DNA of 64,000 bases, from contig DAISIV010000003.1 of NCBI GenBank assembly GCA_036821825.1, positions 62,001 to 126,000 on the forward strand, read 5' to 3'. This DNA is from CAITZA01 sp937915285. Lineage in GTDB: Bacteria; Desulfobacterota; Desulfomonilia; Desulfomonilales; Desulfomonilaceae. Made by a program: the position numbers and the translations under genes. This document shows positions 25,177 through 34,586 of the stretch, piece after piece; the first letter of the stretch is position 1, and each line of letters starts with the position of its first letter. The notes under the pieces are model-generated. The model was given only the letters and a program-made list of their open reading frames with translations, had not been told where the DNA came from and made no database searches.

Positions 25177-25716
25177 ATGAAGGAAAAATTCAATCGCCCT
25201 GTATCCAGAAACAAAGACATGTCGCCCCAGACTCTTCATGATTATTGGGAAAACACCAAAAACAGGGTTTTGAATGGTCAGGCCATGACGGGAGTGAGCG
25301 GCGCTTCTGAGACAGTAGGTGAATACTTGAGGCAGCGTGAACGACTGGCATCGAGAAGAAAGTGGGCTGGTCGAGGTTTGAGCCTGCTGGGTTCCATGAC
25401 CTTGTTGAGTTCTTGCGCCATATCAATATTCTCTACTACGGGGCTTTATTCAGCGGGCCTGGGTCTTGGTCTGCTAATCGCCGGGATTGCTCTTTCTTCA
25501 TGGAAACCCCGGTTGAAGGACACTACGGAAGCCCTGATTGCCGCCCACAAGTATGGTAATACCCTTAATACTGCCAGACTGGCTCTGGAAATGGACGTTT
25601 CCCCACAGAAAGCTGAGGCGATACTTCAGGAGCTTGTCAGAAATGGAATCGCAGAAATCGATCTGGACCACAAGTCGGGGGACGGAAGTTATTATTACAG
25701 GATAAAGGGTCTTTGA
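25177..25716 (+). CDS. membrane protein with C-terminal winged-helix-like domain
   Basis: 179 aa, function unknown. The charged N-terminal part (1-65) is followed by two adjacent membrane segments at about 68-108 (LLGSMTLLSSCAISIF and AGLGLGLLIAGIALSS). A C-terminal domain of about 65 residues follows; NTARLALEMDVSPQKAEAILQELVRNGIAEID reads like a winged helix. This could be a membrane-bound regulator, but DNA binding is unproven. The ATG at 25177 is chosen because GAGGAGA precedes it. Confidence 0.65.
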   Translation: MKEKFNRPVSRNKDMSPQTLHDYWENTKNRVLNGQAMTGVSGASETVGEYLRQRERLASRRKWAGRGLSLLGSMTLLSSCAISIFSTTGLYSAGLGLGLLIAGIALSSWKPRLKDTTEALIAAHKYGNTLNTARLALEMDVSPQKAEAILQELVRNGIAEIDLDHKSGDGSYYYRIKGL

Positions 25717-25743
25717 CCAAACAGACTCAGGCCCCGAAAGACC
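25708..25743. terminator. possible terminator between convergent genes
   Basis: GGTCTTT (25708-25714) and AAAGACC (25737-25743) can pair across 22 nt. Placement between convergent stops is right, but the stem is short. Confidence 0.3.
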
Positions 25744-25749
25744 ATCTCA

Positions 25750-27753
25750 TTATTCTTGTGGAATTTCGTTTTTGTCCGTTGTTTTTGTCTTGGGTTTGAA
25801 TTTGAGCGCCAGCATCGTTATGTCGTCGGTCTGCGGACAATCACCACAAAAAACTTTAAGGCTTTTCATCACCTCATTGATTGCCCCGGTAACCGACAGG
25901 TCAGTGCTGGAGGAAACCGCCCTGATCAGCCTGTCGTCTCCGAAGAGTTCCTCTGACGAATTAAACGCCTCGGTCACACCATCAGTAAAAGTCAGTATTA
26001 TGCTATTGGGCTGGAACTGACATACTTCGGTCCAAATGGCCGGATCGTCTAGAACGCCCAGGATGGGGCCGGTGGCCTCCCCTATAGGACTGACTCCGGA
26101 TTCCGGCGAAATCATTAGCGGTGGATTATGACCACAGTTGGCGTAAGTCAGTGATCCTGTCTTCATGTTCAGAATTCCTAGGAATATGGTAACAAACATG
26201 CAGGCTTCATTGTTCCTGAGAAGCAGGCTGTTGACCTGTTTCAGTGCGGCATCCAGTTTCTGTTCCGAAGAGACCGTAGCTTCAACAAGATACTTTGTGA
26301 CCGACATAAACAGAGCCGCAGGAACCCCTTTTCCCGAAACATCGCCGATTGCTATGCACACGCTGTCATGATCTATAAAAAAGAAATCGTAAAAATCCCC
26401 ACCAACTTCTCTCGCCGGCTGCATCATGGCGCAAACGTCCAGGTCCTGTCGCTCACCTAGCGTCGGTGTGATCGCCGGAAGCATGCTTCTCTGAATGTTT
26501 GCCGCTATTGCCAACTCACTTTCGATTCGCTCCTTTTCAGCCGTGGCTTTTGTCAGCTTCTCTATATATTCTTTCAAGGATGTCTGCATTAAGTCTACAG
26601 CCACAGCAAGGGCGCCTACCTCGTCTCTTCTTGTCGTTCCCGGAACCTTGAAATCGAGATTTCCCGATCCTATCAGCTCAGTTGCTTCTACAAGGCGCTT
26701 TATCGGTCTGGTAAAAGACAGGGCGATGAAATAACTGATCGCCATTAGTAGCAACACACCAACAATAGCGATTATTGCAACCTTGTCTCGCAATTCGTTG
26801 GAAGCCTTAAACAGGTCGGATTTTGCAAAAAGGGCACAGAGTTTCCACCCAGTAGATGGGATATTAAAAAATGCGCAGTAAGAATCTACCCCGGAAAGCT
26901 CTGAACCCACATCAACAAATCCAGATTGTTCAGAGGTTGTTGCTTTGGCAAGAGCCGTCAGAAGTGGACTCTGCTTTTTTGCGGCTAAACCGCCCAGAGA
27001 CTCTGTGAAAAGCAAAGTTGAATCAGGGCTCGCCAGAAAAGCCCCTTTGTCTGAAACCATGAACGCATACCTGGAATGCGGCATCAACAGATCGGAAATA
27101 TCCTGACTCAGGCGTTCAAGCGACAGGTCCGCGGTAACAATGCCTTTAACCTGAGATGACGCAGACGGTGATTTTCGCTGAAACATGGGTCTCGAATAAG
27201 TCACCATCTGAACGTCTCCCCCTCCGGCGTCAAAATAGGGTGCGCTCCAGTGAGGCTTCTTTGTTTTGCGGGGAATGGAGTACCAATCCTTGTTAAAATA
27301 ATCGTAGTCAGGTTTGGCAAGATGTACAAGTTCGGTTCCATTTGCGGTTTTGCAGTAATAGGGTGCGTAACCCTTGAAGTCGGAATTAAAAGCGTAAGGC
27401 TCAAAGGCTATGGTAGCTCCATAAATTTCATTGTTCTCCCTAACCACACTCTCTAGCAGATCAAGCAGTGACACCTCGTTCCAGTTACCGAATTCAACCG
27501 CATATGCCAGGTTTTCAGTTGACCGCATGACTGACTGCAACTTGTCGTCAAATTGTAACGCCGCTGATTTGACTATGTTTGTGGCCCCCCTCTCAACCAG
27601 GGACAAAATTATTTTTGACGAGAAATGTTCGCTGTAACCCTGAGTGAAAGCCAGGACTAGGGAAGCTCCGAAAAGAGTCCAAAGAGTCAGTTTGACAGTG
27701 ATCCCAAACCTGAAACGTCTGGAGACGCCTGGTTCACTAGGATTGTGAAGCAT
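25750..27753 (-). CDS. RsbU-like membrane PP2C phosphatase (Cache-HAMP-SpoIIE)
   Basis: 667 aa. The first membrane segment is at about 20-40, followed by an extracytoplasmic Cache-type sensor (45-330) and a second segment near 335-358. HAMP (358-412), a short coiled coil and a SpoIIE/PP2C domain (440-655) follow. Metal-binding motifs AREVGGDFYDF, IAIGDVSGKGVPAALF, LTFTDGVTEAF and DDITML are intact. It should dephosphorylate the STAS antagonist encoded two genes upstream, in response to an external ligand. It is the last gene of the long operon, 18 nt after the RsbW-like gene. Confidence 0.9.
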   Translation of the reverse strand: MLHNPSEPGVSRRFRFGITVKLTLWTLFGASLVLAFTQGYSEHFSSKIILSLVERGATNIVKSAALQFDDKLQSVMRSTENLAYAVEFGNWNEVSLLDLLESVVRENNEIYGATIAFEPYAFNSDFKGYAPYYCKTANGTELVHLAKPDYDYFNKDWYSIPRKTKKPHWSAPYFDAGGGDVQMVTYSRPMFQRKSPSASSQVKGIVTADLSLERLSQDISDLLMPHSRYAFMVSDKGAFLASPDSTLLFTESLGGLAAKKQSPLLTALAKATTSEQSGFVDVGSELSGVDSYCAFFNIPSTGWKLCALFAKSDLFKASNELRDKVAIIAIVGVLLLMAISYFIALSFTRPIKRLVEATELIGSGNLDFKVPGTTRRDEVGALAVAVDLMQTSLKEYIEKLTKATAEKERIESELAIAANIQRSMLPAITPTLGERQDLDVCAMMQPAREVGGDFYDFFFIDHDSVCIAIGDVSGKGVPAALFMSVTKYLVEATVSSEQKLDAALKQVNSLLLRNNEACMFVTIFLGILNMKTGSLTYANCGHNPPLMISPESGVSPIGEATGPILGVLDDPAIWTEVCQFQPNSIILTFTDGVTEAFNSSEELFGDDRLIRAVSSSTDLSVTGAINEVMKSLKVFCGDCPQTDDITMLALKFKPKTKTTDKNEIPQE

Positions 27754-27771
27754 ATTTTATCTCTTTTTATA

Positions 27772-28227
27772 TTATGAGGTTACATTGAATTTTAGACTGA
27801 GAGCATTAAAGCCGTTTTCTCGTCGCCAGTCAATTTCATCCGCCATTTCCCTTATTAAAAGGACACCCAGACCGCCAATATTTCTTCTGGAAAGCTCCAT
27901 CGCTGTGTCGGGGGCAGCAATTTGGGTAACATCGAATTCCTCTGCCCAATCCATTATTCTGAATGTCAGTGTATTTTTATGGTCACTAATACACTCCAGC
28001 CTCACAGGACCAGGCTCACTTTTGTAAGCGTGGAAACAGATATTGGCAAAGGCCTCTTCGATTGAAAGGAGCATCTCGTTCATTTTATCCGAGGGCTCCC
28101 CCAAGTCAAGCCAGCATCGCGTGGCCCAGTTCTTGATATCCTCAAGGTTTCCAATATCTGAGAGCGTTTCCATTGAGCATGTCATTTCACTCAAATCTAC
28201 CATTGCCAAATCAGGATTCCACTTCAT
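27772..28227 (-). CDS. RsbW-like anti-sigma/switch serine kinase
   Basis: 151 aa, HATPase_c fold of the RsbW/SpoIIAB family. The N-box Asn is present in SIEEAFANICFHAY. A diverged G1 motif (MDWAEEFD) and a good G2 block (NIGGLGVLLIREMADEI) follow. It should bind ATP and phosphorylate the STAS partner. The ATG at 28227 overlaps the STAS gene by 17 nt, ensuring equal expression. No sigma factor is encoded nearby, so its output target is unknown. Confidence 0.85.
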   Translation of the reverse strand: MKWNPDLAMVDLSEMTCSMETLSDIGNLEDIKNWATRCWLDLGEPSDKMNEMLLSIEEAFANICFHAYKSEPGPVRLECISDHKNTLTFRIMDWAEEFDVTQIAAPDTAMELSRRNIGGLGVLLIREMADEIDWRRENGFNALSLKFNVTS

Positions 28228-28537
28228 TGATTGTATCAACAACGCTAACTATTTTGGAGAACCCGCTCACATCAAAAATTTTTCTAACGACCTTGTTCAT
28301 GGAGCAACAAACCAGCCTGGTTTTGGTATTCTGCGCCTTCTTACACAAAATCAGGACTGACCTCAATCCAGCGCTGCTTATGTAATCCATTTTTTCCATA
28401 TCAAGGATCATAAGACCAACCCCGGAGTTTAGTGTCTCTTCCAGACGTCTTTGAAATTCACCGGCTGCAATGGTGTCAACCCTGCCAATTATTCTGGCTG
28501 TCAGCCTGTTGATATCACCTGAAACACTTATTTCCAA
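28211..28537 (-). CDS. RsbV-like STAS-domain antagonist
   Basis: 108 aa, one STAS domain. The phospho-acceptor region MDYISSAGLRSVL near residues 49-61 has the conserved Ser. It should switch the RsbW-like kinase according to phosphorylation state. The start is a TTG at 28537 with GGAGG at 5-nt spacing. It follows the MFS gene by 36 nt. The C-terminal coding sequence contains the start of the kinase gene. Confidence 0.88.
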   Translation of the reverse strand: MEISVSGDINRLTARIIGRVDTIAAGEFQRRLEETLNSGVGLMILDMEKMDYISSAGLRSVLILCKKAQNTKTRLVCCSMNKVVRKIFDVSGFSKIVSVVDTINEVES

Positions 28538-28573
28538 TTAAACCTCCGACAAGAATCAAAATTTTTGCTGCCT

Positions 28574-29752
28574 TCAATGACTAACAGGATGTCTTCTAAA
28601 AACTCCAAGAGCCAGAATGGCGCTCAGAAACAGAACCGAAGATCCTGCTATAAACAGCATTGAAAATCCCCCCGACTGAATCAGGACTGTTCCTGCAATA
28701 GGACCGATGAAGAATCCGAGTTGAAACATTTGAAATGTGATGTTTGTGTTAAAAGCCCTGAATCTAGGTTCCGAGATGTCAAAAACAATACTTGAAAGCA
28801 ACGGCATTACCAACCCCCATCCCAACCCCATGAGCAGGCCCATAACGTAAAACGGGTATTCTGACTGGATGAACCACCCCATTACGAAGTAACACACTCC
28901 AAGCCATGATACAGCCGCCATGAGGAGAATGGGTTTGTTTCCCCGATCCATAAAACGACCACCTACAAGTCTTATTCCTATTTCCGCAAGACTTGATATC
29001 GTAAAGAAGAGCCCCGGATTAGCAACGCCGATTGAGTCTCCAAACTTGGTCAGAAAAAAGAAAACTGGAGCATAGGTTGTCCACACAACTACGGCTACCA
29101 ACAAAACCACTATTATACCCACATCCATCAGATTTTTTTTCATTTCTGATGCGCTTAGACCTGACTGACGGCTTTTTCCCCTAGTATCTTCTGGATCAGG
29201 TATGAGAGCCAGTAAAGGGAAGGTCAGTCCCATAAGTAAGGCGCCCAAACCAAGGGCCCTCGGGAAACTCCCCAGAGCATCAGTAGCATATACCACACCA
29301 GGTGGAACCATCGCATAGGGCAACAAGGAAATTACACTCACTATGCTGAAAGCCAGTGAACTTTTTTCAACCGGAATGGATGCTACCATCCTAGATGTTA
29401 TAGCCACAGTCATTACGACATAGGCCACACCATGAAAAATTCTGACCAGGGTCATTGAAATGACATCAAGGGCCCAACCGTAACAAAGCAGAGCGACCAT
29501 GATTGCGAAGGTGCTTGCTATGAGCCATGTTCTGCTGTTCTCTGGGTTTGAAAACGGGCTGATTACTGGTCTGATCAACAGTATCACTAGCGAAAATATT
29601 GCTATTAGAAAACCGGACCAGTCCCCTGAAATGCCGATAGAGGCGAGGTATTGGGAAAAATAAAAGAATAGAGCAATGTTACAGTAATTAAGAAATACTA
29701 TTAAATTGATTGCGATAAATTCCGCGGAGAATAATTTGTTTTTGGAGTCCAT
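28574..29752 (-). CDS. major facilitator superfamily transporter
   Basis: 392 aa with about 12 membrane segments in the MFS pattern, the second half preceded by a cytoplasmic loop rich in basic residues (GKSRQSGLSASEMKK). GGRFMDRGNKP after segment 8 is the mirrored A-type loop. The substrate is unknown. From the operon it may carry a small aromatic, heterocyclic or amino compound processed by the neighbouring enzymes. GGGGATTTA precedes the ATG. Confidence 0.82.
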   Translation of the reverse strand: MDSKNKLFSAEFIAINLIVFLNYCNIALFFYFSQYLASIGISGDWSGFLIAIFSLVILLIRPVISPFSNPENSRTWLIASTFAIMVALLCYGWALDVISMTLVRIFHGVAYVVMTVAITSRMVASIPVEKSSLAFSIVSVISLLPYAMVPPGVVYATDALGSFPRALGLGALLMGLTFPLLALIPDPEDTRGKSRQSGLSASEMKKNLMDVGIIVVLLVAVVVWTTYAPVFFFLTKFGDSIGVANPGLFFTISSLAEIGIRLVGGRFMDRGNKPILLMAAVSWLGVCYFVMGWFIQSEYPFYVMGLLMGLGWGLVMPLLSSIVFDISEPRFRAFNTNITFQMFQLGFFIGPIAGTVLIQSGGFSMLFIAGSSVLFLSAILALGVFRRHPVSH

Positions 29753-29789
29753 TAAATCCCCGTCTTACGGGCCTGCCGATCCAACGTGA

Positions 29790-32093
29790 TCAACCATGAT
29801 TTCTCATGGCCCTGTATACTTTTTCGGATGTCAAAGGATAGTCGAAAATCCGGATTGCGGCAGCATTATAAAGTGCATTAGCAATGCACGGCAGAGGCCC
29901 TGCCGTTGAAATCTCACCTAACCCCTTGAGCCCAAAGGGTCCTGTCGGCTCATACAGATTCAACGGAATGCAATCTACTTTTGGGGTGTCGCAAGCAGTT
30001 GGTATGAGGTATTCCGAAAATCCAGCAGGATAATCACCGTCTTTGCCTAAGGAGTAGTTCTCCATCAGCGCCCATCCTATTCCCTGAGCTATTGATCCAT
30101 GAACCTGCTGTTCGTATATCTGCGGATTAAGAACTGCTCCGCAATCACTCACAGCTATGTAACGAACCACCTCGAGGCATCCGGTAGCCTTGTCGATCTC
30201 CACAAACACCAGATGGGCTGCAAAAGAAAAAATCTCGTGGGGAAGTCCGTGCATGCGTATTTTTTCGTCGGATGTGAGAATTTCTGAAGAGGTAGGCGCC
30301 TCAAAATAACTCACACTGGTCTTCATGGATACTGGAAGCAATTCTGCGAGTTCTTTGAGACCAATGCGATGTCCTAAAGTTGACGCAACTCCACCAGGAA
30401 CAAAGTCAACAGGGCAATCAACCGGAACACCCCAGAATTCTTTCAAAAATTCAACCACAGAGTCTTTAAGGCTTTCGCAGGCGCCAATCAGCGCTTTACC
30501 GAAAGTGTAAGTGGTCCTGCTGGCCGATGATGAGCAACTCGGGAGAGTGCGGAATGTGTCTGGCTGGGTAAGTTCAATAAACTCGCGGCTCTGGTTGAGT
30601 ATGTGACCGGCAATTTGGGCATAGGTTGAGGCGTTGCCCTGCCCCATGTCGACAACACCACTGTAAATCTTTAACTTTCCCGAGTCCGTCAATTCGATCT
30701 TGGCGTTTGCGTAGTCCTTGACAAATGGACCATAGCCCATCCCGTGGATGAGCGCGGAAATACCATAACCCCTTAGTTTTCCATGTTCAGCCCCAGATTT
30801 CCATGTCTCTCGACCTTTCCATTCAGGGGTGTCACTCAGCGCCTGCAGGCATTCCACTATTGCTGTGGAACAGTTCATCCTCTTGCCCAGGAATGTGTAA
30901 TCACCCTGCAATAGAGCATTCTTAAGCCTTATCTCAAGAGGACAGATACCCAGTTTCTCAGCAAGCATGTCGATCATCTGTTCCATTGCGGCCGTCACCT
31001 GGGGTACCCCAAATCCCCTGAATGCCCCACCCAACGGATTGTTGGTGTAAACCAGCCAACCCCTGACCCTGGAATTGGGGATTCTGTAAGGGCCTCCGGC
31101 ATGCTCAAGGGCAAGGGTAAGCACCACGCCACCAAGAAAATCGTACGGACCGGTGTCCATGTAAATTTTCACGTCAAGAAACTGCAGTATACCATCAGTC
31201 GAGGCCCCAAGACGGTAATGAAGTGTGGCTGAATGCCTCTTCGTACTTGAAGCAAAAGATTCCTTCCGACTCCAACTCATCTTCACGGGTCGTCCGCCTG
31301 AGTGAAGGGCGGCCAGTCCCAGAAAAGCCTGAACCGAAAGACTGTCTTTGCCTCCGAAAGCGCCACCGCAATATGGAGCGATCATTCGAATCGACGAAGG
31401 CTCCATATTGAGAATTTGTGCCACTTCGAAGCAGTCACGGAAAGGGGTTTGTGTCGAACAGCAAATCATTAGTTTGCCATCCTCCCCAAGCTGCGCCCAC
31501 CCACTTTCTGTTTCCAGATAGGCATGTTCCTGAACTGGGGTTTCGAACTCTCCCTCAACAATTACCGGGCATACCGATTCTGCTGTTTCGGCATCCCCAA
31601 AAGTCAGGTCGGCTTTGAGAAGGACATTCCCGTCCGGATTATCTTCATGAACCAGGATTGAACCCTTCTCAAGGGCGGCGATTGCATTGGTGACGGAGGG
31701 CAGGACTTCCAAATCAAGGGTGATTTTCTCTAGCGCCTCCAGCAGCGCGCTTTCAGTCTCAGCCACGACTACGGCAACCGGGTCACCTGGAAATCTTATC
31801 CTGTCAAAAACCAGCACCGGCCTGTCCTGCCGGATTACTCCATGGATTTTGTGCCCTGGAATATCGGTATGGGTCAGAACAGAAACCACTCCTTCAAGAT
31901 TTACAGCTTCTTCAACATTAATGGAGACCAGCCTTGCATGGTTGACTCCAGCCCTTTTGACCCCTACCCAAAGCATATCCCGATCGTAATAGTCCGAAGC
32001 ATAAACTGTCTTCCCGCAGGCTTTGTCGAAAGCGTCCAGACGTGGCTCAGAAAAGCCTATCCTCAGGGGTTTCAATTCAGAAGTTTGTTTCAT
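29790..32093 (-). CDS. molybdopterin-binding large subunit, xanthine dehydrogenase/aldehyde oxidase family
   Basis: 767 aa, the complete catalytic subunit of a molybdenum hydroxylase. GGAFGGKDSLSVQ and GAFRGFGVPQ bind the Moco. MGQGNASTYAQIA is the second pterin motif, and the catalytic Glu lies in GLGEISTAG near the C-terminus. Relatives hydroxylate purines, aldehydes, nicotinate or remove a ring hydroxyl (4-hydroxybenzoyl-CoA). The usual 2Fe-2S and FAD subunits are not in this operon, so electrons must leave through a protein encoded elsewhere or through the OYE-type flavoprotein. The ribosome site is weak. Confidence 0.88.
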   Translation of the reverse strand: MKQTSELKPLRIGFSEPRLDAFDKACGKTVYASDYYDRDMLWVGVKRAGVNHARLVSINVEEAVNLEGVVSVLTHTDIPGHKIHGVIRQDRPVLVFDRIRFPGDPVAVVVAETESALLEALEKITLDLEVLPSVTNAIAALEKGSILVHEDNPDGNVLLKADLTFGDAETAESVCPVIVEGEFETPVQEHAYLETESGWAQLGEDGKLMICCSTQTPFRDCFEVAQILNMEPSSIRMIAPYCGGAFGGKDSLSVQAFLGLAALHSGGRPVKMSWSRKESFASSTKRHSATLHYRLGASTDGILQFLDVKIYMDTGPYDFLGGVVLTLALEHAGGPYRIPNSRVRGWLVYTNNPLGGAFRGFGVPQVTAAMEQMIDMLAEKLGICPLEIRLKNALLQGDYTFLGKRMNCSTAIVECLQALSDTPEWKGRETWKSGAEHGKLRGYGISALIHGMGYGPFVKDYANAKIELTDSGKLKIYSGVVDMGQGNASTYAQIAGHILNQSREFIELTQPDTFRTLPSCSSSASRTTYTFGKALIGACESLKDSVVEFLKEFWGVPVDCPVDFVPGGVASTLGHRIGLKELAELLPVSMKTSVSYFEAPTSSEILTSDEKIRMHGLPHEIFSFAAHLVFVEIDKATGCLEVVRYIAVSDCGAVLNPQIYEQQVHGSIAQGIGWALMENYSLGKDGDYPAGFSEYLIPTACDTPKVDCIPLNLYEPTGPFGLKGLGEISTAGPLPCIANALYNAAAIRIFDYPLTSEKVYRAMRNHG

Positions 32094-32145
32094 TCAATAA
32101 TCGACTTTTTTAAAATAAGGTTTTTGTTATCATGTTCCGCACGGT

Positions 32146-33255
32146 TCATTTCAGTATGAATCTTAATCCATCAACCAGTTCCCCCATTACATCTAGATGG
32201 GAGATCGACACTCTTATATATCCCGGGAATCTGAAACCCGACATCGTGCGAACCATCAATCCTCTTTTCATTAACATTCGATAGGCCAAAGTGTCACTCA
32301 TAGGCAACTTCACCATTATGAAATTACCCTCACCGATTACATAATCCAGTGAAAGCTCTTCCAGTTGCTCTTTTAAAAAATATTTGGCCTGCTTCATCAG
32401 CTCTCTGGTCTGACGAATGTGATCATTCGATTCAAGAGAAGCCAGGGCGGCAGTCTGGGCTAAACCATTTACAGAATAGACTACACACGTCTTACGTATT
32501 GCGTTAACCGTCTGCTCATTTGCGCACAGATAACCTATCCTCAACCCTGCAAGACCGTACATCTTGGAGAACGTCCTGAATACTACCAGATTATCATATT
32601 CCTCAACCAGCCTGATCCCGTCAGGATAGGACTCATCTTCTACAAATTCGGCATAGGCCTCATCAAGAACTACTATCCTATCGGGACCGACGGATTGCAT
32701 GAAGGCCTTGAAACGACTGACGTTCCAGAATGTTCCGGTCGGATTATTGGGATTACAGACGAAAATGATTTTCGTTTTTTTGTCAATGAGGTCAAGCATC
32801 CTTTGTTCATCAAACTCAAAATTGTTCAAAGGGGCCATTCTGGCCTCTAATCCTGAAAATTTTGCTACCCATTCATACACCGCAAATGTCTTGTCTGCGG
32901 TTATTATGTTGTCACCCTGCTCGCAAAATGCCTTTATTACGAAGGCAATCACTTCGTTTGCGCCATTGCCCACGAGGAACTGGTCTCTGGTCTTGTGAAA
33001 AAGTTGAGCGAGCCTATTCCTTAAATAGAAACTGTCGCCGCTCGGATAGGTAGCAACTTTCTTCAGATCGAATGAATGGATTGCTTTCTTGGCCTCCTCA
33101 CTTGGGCCAAGCGGATTTTCATTATTATTAAGGCGATGTAACCTGGCGCAACCGAACAATTTCATAAGCTCGGCGTCAGGTCGACTAGGAATATAAGCCT
33201 CAAAGTTCTTTACATATTCAGGAAGAAGACGTTCCAGTCTCCAGAAAGGGCTCAA
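32146..33255 (-). CDS. HisC-like PLP-dependent aminotransferase
   Basis: 369 aa, fold-type I aminotransferase of the histidinol-phosphate branch. NNNENPLGPS near the N-terminus, NPNNPTGTFW, DEAYAEF and the PLP-Lys motif FRTFSKMYGLAGLRIGYL are all present. No other histidine genes are adjacent, so a substrate other than histidinol phosphate is plausible. The start is a TTG at 33255 with an ideal GGAGGAG site. It overlaps the upstream stop as TTGA, so it is coupled to the HATPase-GNAT gene. Confidence 0.85.
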   Translation of the reverse strand: MSPFWRLERLLPEYVKNFEAYIPSRPDAELMKLFGCARLHRLNNNENPLGPSEEAKKAIHSFDLKKVATYPSGDSFYLRNRLAQLFHKTRDQFLVGNGANEVIAFVIKAFCEQGDNIITADKTFAVYEWVAKFSGLEARMAPLNNFEFDEQRMLDLIDKKTKIIFVCNPNNPTGTFWNVSRFKAFMQSVGPDRIVVLDEAYAEFVEDESYPDGIRLVEEYDNLVVFRTFSKMYGLAGLRIGYLCANEQTVNAIRKTCVVYSVNGLAQTAALASLESNDHIRQTRELMKQAKYFLKEQLEELSLDYVIGEGNFIMVKLPMSDTLAYRMLMKRGLMVRTMSGFRFPGYIRVSISHLDVMGELVDGLRFILK

Positions 33256-34586
33256 TGATCTCCTCCCGGTATGTATTGAAAAATGACCATGTCGCTCTTG
33301 CCGGCCATAGGGACCACAATACGTGGCTGGAATGAATTATGTATAAGGGCCGGGGCGAACCTGCCGTTATCAGCAAACCCAAGATCCATCTGAAAAAATA
33401 TGTTTGTCAATCCATCGGCCATCAGAAAGTTGACGTGAGCCTTTATGTTCTCCACGGCATCTCGACCATAAATTACAGGCCTGAGAATTATTCTGTTTGA
33501 CATCCTCAAAATGAAAGCCGACAGGACGCTATGGGCTGCTCTGGTCTCTCCGGAATCGGAGAAAGTGTCAATGTGACGGGCGAGAAACAGGTCCAAATAT
33601 TTTTCCCGAAGAAAATCCACCATGCATGGATGAACGGTGACGACATTTCCATCGTCCTCGTTGAGAAGTCTGAAATAGGCGTTTACCTCCTGTCGTCGGC
33701 CATCTTCAAAGAAAAACTGGGATCCCAGGTTTTCAAACATCTGCGTCGGCAAGTCCGAAGAAGGCCAGGTAGACATCACGCCCAAGGCATTAGTGCGAGC
33801 CACATGTTCAAGCATGTAATCCACTAGTCTGGAGGCAATATCCGTTCCCCTACATTCCGGCGCTACATAAGGACCCCGGAATGTTACCAGCTTGTCTGAT
33901 TCACTCTTCCAGACCAGGCCGCCTGCCAGAACCCCGGAATTATCCTTAGCGACTGCGGTTTTTAGATATCCTACTGAAGCCATGTCCACAACTTTTCCGG
34001 GGAACTTGAAGGATTCAGGAACAGCAGCCTGAGTGTAGTTCACTGAGGCCATCCTGGTAAGTTCCTTTAACTCGTCTACCCCAGCCTCTCGAATGTCAAG
34101 CGCCCCTGAAGGGGCGGGAGTCACTACAGACAGGTGCTCTATCTCAGGATAATATTTCTCCTTGACGAGCTTGAGCTTAAGGTGTGATTCACTGGATTCC
34201 AGACTAAAGCTATCCACCATCCGTGAGGCAATAATCATTCCAGTCTCATCGTTACATTCAAAATCACCCGAGTCATCCGGAACACATACCATGTTGAATG
34301 ATCGAAGATCGAGATCGTGTGAAGAGAAAATAAACTCCAGAACTACCTCGAACCCCGATCCAAAAACATTTATCCGGATTGTGTCAGTTGGAAGCATGAT
34401 TTTACATAGTTGAACAAAAATCTCTTCAACCGCTATGGTTAGAGACAGGGTCTCCGTTTCTCCCAGCCCGAATGCCAGAGAGGCCGATTCGACGTAGGAG
34501 GTTGCAACCCTCAAAAACGACAGGTCACTATTGGCAACGAGCTCTACTTTGCCTGATTCGACTTTGGGCAAGATTGAGGCCTCCAT
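33252..34586 (-). CDS. two-domain protein: degenerate RsbW-like HATPase fused to GNAT acetyltransferase
   Basis: 444 aa. Residues about 15-145 follow the RsbW layout (LSLTIAVEEIFVQLC as the N-box), but the N-box Asn is Gln and no DxGxG motif is seen, so kinase activity is doubtful. Residues about 165-310 are a GNAT domain with FRGPYVAPECRGTDIASRLVDYML (acetyl-CoA loop, shown here only as far as needed) and MFENLGSQFFF. The remaining 130 residues are unassigned. The start overlaps the OYE stop by one base (TAATG). Its place between enzymes and an Rsb module suggests a regulatory acetyltransferase. The substrate is unknown. Confidence 0.7.
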   Translation of the reverse strand: MEASILPKVESGKVELVANSDLSFLRVATSYVESASLAFGLGETETLSLTIAVEEIFVQLCKIMLPTDTIRINVFGSGFEVVLEFIFSSHDLDLRSFNMVCVPDDSGDFECNDETGMIIASRMVDSFSLESSESHLKLKLVKEKYYPEIEHLSVVTPAPSGALDIREAGVDELKELTRMASVNYTQAAVPESFKFPGKVVDMASVGYLKTAVAKDNSGVLAGGLVWKSESDKLVTFRGPYVAPECRGTDIASRLVDYMLEHVARTNALGVMSTWPSSDLPTQMFENLGSQFFFEDGRRQEVNAYFRLLNEDDGNVVTVHPCMVDFLREKYLDLFLARHIDTFSDSGETRAAHSVLSAFILRMSNRIILRPVIYGRDAVENIKAHVNFLMADGLTNIFFQMDLGFADNGRFAPALIHNSFQPRIVVPMAGKSDMVIFQYIPGGDH

